Origin: Incurvaria masculella
Taxonomy: Eukaryota; Arthropoda; Insecta; Lepidoptera; Incurvariidae
Direction: 5' to 3'
Assembly: GCA_946894095.1 (NCBI GenBank)
Contig: OX335651.1
Location: 20,172,501-20,236,500, forward strand
DNA: 64,000 nt
Below, in pieces: positions 59,680 through 64,000 of the stretch. A program made the position numbers and the translations under genes. How positions within the stretch are numbered: the stretch's first letter is position 1; each line of letters starts with the position of its first letter. Below the pieces are notes generated by a model, which saw only the letters and a list, made by a program, of their open reading frames with translations, had not been told where the DNA came from and did no database searches.

Positions 59680-62600
59680 GAAAAAAGATCGTCGGTGTAT
59701 AAAGTATCGGTGAAAATGCGTCTTAACAATGTTTTAAATTTTAAATGTATGGAAATAAAAATACCGTCCATCTTTTTTCGCTTGTGGAGTCTTTGACTTG
59801 CTATCTTTAATGGTGAAAACCTCATTTCAATCTGACCATTAAGTTCCGATATATTCGCATGTCAATACTGTCAAAATTGTACAGTAAAATTTCAAAAATA
59901 TAATTAAAAGGAATTTTTACCGATTTAAAAAAAACATGAAAAATATGTTCAATATCGAAAATAGGCAACGTTCAATAGGTGAAAATGCCTTAAACAATGT
60001 TTTAAATTTAAAAGTATGGAAAATTTACTGTTTTGAGTGTATTCAAATGCGAATATCTCGTAAATGAGTCGTCAGATTTTAATTAAGTTTTCATCATTTA
60101 AAATAACAGGTTGAAGACTCCATTAGAAAACAAAGATGAACGGTATTCATATTTTCACACATTTAAAATTTTCAAATTTTTTAAAAGGAATTTTAAAGAA
60201 AGAGGCATTTATACCGATACAAATGGTTATACCGTATACACAGATTTAAATGAGGTTTTCACCATTAGAGATAGCTGGGCAAAGACTCCATTAGCAAAAA
60301 ATATGGAACCAAAAATTATGAAAATTACATACAAAACTTTTTTGTGTTATAACTTGTACGATGGTACGGAACCCTTCGTGTGCGAGTCAGACTCGCACAT
60401 GGCCGGTTTTTCATGCCCATGGAGTCGTTGACGTGTTATTTTAAATGATGAAAACTTCATTAAAATCTGACGACTAATTTACGAGATATTCGCATTTTAA
60501 TACGCTCAAAACAGTAAATTTTCAATACCTTTATATTTAAAACATTGTTAAAGGCATTTTCACCGATCCAATGTTATCTATTTTTGATACAGAACACATT
60601 TTTCATGTTTTTATCAGACCGGTGAACAAGCCTCTTTAAAATTGTTTTAAGTTTTAAATGTATGGAAAATGTACTGTTTCGACAGTATTCACATGCGAAT
60701 ATCTCGGAAATTAATAGTCAGATTTTAATAAAGTTTTCACCATTCAAAGTAATAGGTTGAAGACCCCATGAGCAAACAAAGATCAACGGTATTTATATTT
60801 TCACACATTTAAAATTTTCAAAGGTTTTTAAACGAATTTTAAAGAAAGAGGCATTTATACCGATGCAAATGTATGTACCGTATATACAGATTTGAATAAG
60901 GTTTTCCCCATTAGAGATAGCACGTCAAATACTCCATAAGCAAAAAATATGGAATTAAAAAATTGTCAAAATTACGTACAAAACTTTTTTGTGTTATGCC
61001 TTGTAAGACGGTACGGAACCCTTCGTGTGCGAGTCAGACTCGCACATGGCCGGTTTTTCATGCTCATGGAGTCGTTGAAGTGTTATTTAAAATGATGAAA
61101 ACTTCATTAAAATCTGACGACTAATTTATGATATATTCGCATTTGAATAAGCTCAAAACAGTACATTTTCAATACCTTAACATTTAAAACATTGTTAAAG
61201 GCATTTGTACCAATCTAACGTTTTCTATTTTCGATATAGAACACATTTTTCATGTTTTTTTTAGACCTGTGAAAACGCCTTTCAAAAATTGTTTTAAGTT
61301 TTAAATGTATTGAAAATGTACTGTTTCGACATTATTCACATGCGAATATCTCAGAAATTAATGGTCAGATTTAAATAAAGTTTTCACCATTCAAAATAAC
61401 AGGTTGAAGACGCCATGAGCAAACAAATAACATATTTAAAATTTTCAAAAATGTTTGAAGGAATTTTAAAGAAAGAGGTATTTATACCGATACAAATGTG
61501 TGTACCGTATATACTGATTTCAATGAGGTTTTCACCATTAGAGATAACACGTCAAAGACTCCATAAGCAAAAAATATGGAATTAAAAATAGTCAAAATTA
61601 CATACAACACTCTTTTGTGTTATGTCTTGTATGACGGTACGGAACCCTTCGTGTGCGAGTCAGACTCGCACATGGCCGGTTTTTCATGCTCATGGAGTCG
61701 TTCACGTGTTATTTTAAATGATCAAAACTGTATTAAAATCTGACGACTAATTTACGAGATATTCGCATTCGAATGCGCTCAAAACAGTAAATTTTCAATA
61801 CTTTTAAATTTAAAACATTGTTAAGGGCACTTTCACCGATCCAACGTTATCTATATTCGATATTGAACACATTTTTCATGTTTTTTCAGATCGGTGAAAA
61901 TGCATTTCAAAAATTGTTTCAAATTTTAAATGTATGGAAAATGTACTGTTTCGACAATATTCACATGCGAATATCTCGGAAATTAATGGTCAGATTTAAA
62001 TAAAGTTTTCACCATTCAAAGTAATAGGTTGAATACTCCATGAGCAAACAAAGATCAACAGTATTAATATTTTCACACATTTAAAATTTTCAAAGGTTTT
62101 TAAACGAATTTTAAAGAAAGAGGCATTTATACCGATGCAAATGTATGTACCGTATTTACAGATTTAAATGACGTTTTCACCATTAGAGATAGCACGTCAA
62201 AGACTCCATAAGAAAAACATATGGAATTAAAAAAAAGTTAAGATTACATGCAAAACTTGTTTGTGTTATGTCTTGTTCGACGGTACGGAACCCTTCGTGT
62301 GCGAGTCAGACTCGCACATGGCCGGTTTTTCATGCTCATGGAGTCGTTCACGTGTTATTTTAAATGATCAAAACTGTATTAAAATCTGACGACTAATTTA
62401 CGAGATATTCGCCTTCGAATGCGCTCAAAACAGTAAATTTTCAGTACCTTTACATTTAAAACATTGTTAAAGCCATTTGTACCGATCCAACGTTTTCTAT
62501 TTTCGTAATAGAACACATTTTCTTTAGACCGGTGAAAACGCCTTTTAAAAATTGTTTTAAGTTTTAAATGTATAGAAAATGTACTGTTTCGACAGTATTC

Positions 62601-63550
62601 ACATGCGAATATCTCAGAAATTAATGGTCAGATTTAAATAAAGTTTTCACCATTCAAAATAACAGGTTGAAGACGCCTTGAGCAAACAAAAAACACATTT
62701 AAAATTTTCAAAATTTTTTGAAGGAATTTTAAAGAAAGAGGCATTTATACCGATGCAAATGTATGTACCGTATATACAGATTTAAATGAGGTTTTCCCCA
62801 TTAGAGATAGCACGTCAAATACTCCATAAGCAAAAAATATGGAATAAAAAAATAGTCAAAATTACACACAAAACTTTTTTGTGTTATGTCTTGTACGAGG
62901 GTACGGAACCCTTCGTGTGCGAGTCAGACTCGCACATGGCCGGTTTTTCATGCTCATGGAGTCGTTGACGTGTTATTTAAAATGATGAAAACTTCATTAA
63001 AATCTGACGACTAATTTACGAGATATTCGCATTTGAATGCACTCAAAACAGTAAATTTTCAATACCTTTACATTTAAAACATTGTTAAAGGCATTTTCAC
63101 CGATCCAACGTTATCTATATTCGATATAGACCACATTTTTCATGTTTTTTTAGATCGGTGAAAATGGCTTTCAAAAATTGTTTTAAGTTTTTAATGTATG
63201 GAAATTTTACTGTTTCGACAGTATTCACTTGCGAATATCTTGGAAATTAATGGTCAGATTTAAATGAGATTTTCACCATTAAAGATAGCACGCCAGAGAC
63301 TCCATAAACAAAAAAGATGGACGGTATATATATTTCATACATTTAAAATTTAAAAAAATGTTTTGAGACATTTTCACCGGTACTTTATACACCTACGATC
63401 TTTTTTTATGCTTATGGAGTCTTCAACGTGTTATTTGAATTGATGAAACTTTACTTAAATCTGATGAGTAATTAACTAGATATTCGCATTTGAATACGCT
63501 CGAAACAGTAAATTTTCCATACTTTTAAATGTATGGTCAGTATTATATGA
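59680..63550. repeat. Satellite-like array of alternating inverted repeats
   Basis: Five copies of an A-element end (GGTACGGAACCCTTCGTGTG then CGAGTCAGACTCGCACATGG then CCGGTTTTTCATGC) occur at about 60362, 61010, 61637, 62279 and 62900, spaced 648, 627, 642 and 621 bp. Between them are modules such as CATGGAGTCGTTGACGTGTT, GAGATATTCGCATTTGAA and GCATTTTCACCGATC in alternating orientation, so each unit forms two nested hairpins. The outer boundaries are inverse to each other: AAAAAAGATCGTCGGTGTAT at 59681 and ATACACCTACGATCTTTTTT at about 63387. Frames such as 60111-60431 are accidental. Confidence 0.8.
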
Positions 63551-64000
63551 CCGGTGCAAGCGAATTGCGGGGTATTTCACAGGCGTGCTCGGGTCTAGCG
63601 CTTTCGGCTCCTATTTGCCCTGACGCCCAAGGCACAACATAATTCAATAAGTAAATATACTTTTTCGTACTAAGCTAGTGCGGCACTGAATCCAAGAACG
63701 TGATATATCACGTTCTTCATTCATGAATGTATGTATAATCCACCGTGAATCAATTTGTGATTTATAAATATGTAGTTTATCTAATTTCATTCATTTATCT
63801 TCGCGGAATCATCTTGCATAAAAATAAAATAACTCAAATTGTATTCAACTTTTACCAAAGTATTTTACTCATTTACATGTGTATATTCGACGATCACTAG
63901 CAATTACAAAAGAATAATACTTTTATCAAATTAGCGAATTAATTAATTCAAATTTCACATCCCACTTTATAAACTCTTGTCCATTATGAAGGTACTACGC
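63551..64000. other. Window end, no gene recognised
   Basis: A fragment with AAGTAAATATACTTTTTCGT, TGATATATCACGTTCTTCAT and GTATGTATAATCCACCGTGA relates to the foldback at 41855-42055. The rest is AT-rich with no feature seen. Confidence 0.4.

Noticed and set aside
60111..60431. 106-codon frame in the inverted-repeat array
   Set aside because: It lies within repeated modules, is broken in sister units, and has Lys/Phe/Asn-rich AT-driven composition.
60362..62940. CRISPR-like regular repeats
   Set aside because: Spacing is 620-650 bp, the intervening sequences are themselves repeats, and the genome is eukaryotic.

Overview
This window looks like nuclear DNA of a moth or butterfly (Lepidoptera). 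The evidence is AT-rich intergenic sequence, short GT-AG exons separated by kilobase introns, dense MITEs and SINEs, and repeat families typical of lepidopteran genomes: the (CCGT)n-bearing element that carries the palindrome GTGCGAGTCGGACTCGCAC, and the foldback family that begins with AACCGACTTCAAAAAAGGAG. There is no sign of bacterial organisation. Species cannot be assigned from sequence alone.

Three host genes are supported. (1) On the + strand, seven phase-compatible exons from 8389 to 38532 encode the 3' part of a single-pass membrane protein. It has cysteine-rich EB/EGF-like extracellular modules, one transmembrane helix and a basic serine-rich cytoplasmic tail. The signal-peptide exon was not found and may lie upstream of the window. 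(2) On the - strand, four exons from 54587 to 43070 encode a complete 311-residue ZNF830 (CCDC16) orthologue, a zinc-finger splicing and genome-stability factor. (3) On the + strand, two exons at 48149-48382 and 49599-50303 encode a complete 312-residue ATP/ADP-dependent NAD(P)H-hydrate dehydratase (NAXD). NAXD lies entirely inside the 8.6 kb second intron of ZNF830, in the opposite orientation.

Most of the rest is mobile DNA. The same ZNF830 intron holds an apparently intact Tc1/mariner element (45493-47919) with terminal inverted repeats of about 420 bp and a 355-residue DD41D transposase. It ends only 230 bp upstream of the NAXD start codon. SINEs with a shared body occur with two different heads, one tRNA-like and one derived from 5S rRNA. 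TTAA-flanked MITEs of two families (here called B, about 550 bp, and E, 360-620 bp) occur repeatedly and twice abut across a single TTAA. Other elements include a 645 bp hAT-like MITE with a perfect 8 bp target duplication, several long foldback elements, LINE 3' remnants and small G-family MITEs.

Three regions stand out structurally. The intron at 24790-26659 of the membrane-protein gene is built from degenerate tandem units, each resembling a splice donor followed by a splice acceptor. The region 59.68-63.55 kb is a satellite-like array of 620-650 bp units made of alternating inverted repeats, and its outer ends are themselves inverted. A diverged direct repeat of about 900 bp links 0.6-1.5 kb with 55.7-56.6 kb.

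Layout: 0-8 kb repeats; 8.4-38.5 kb membrane-protein gene with repeat-filled introns; 38.5-43 kb AT-rich intergenic DNA between convergent genes; 43-54.6 kb ZNF830 with nested NAXD and mariner; 54.6-64 kb intergenic repeats ending in the inverted-repeat array. Family letters (A, B, E, F, G, I, R1) are labels for this answer only. Repeat boundaries were read by eye and are approximate unless a target duplication is quoted.
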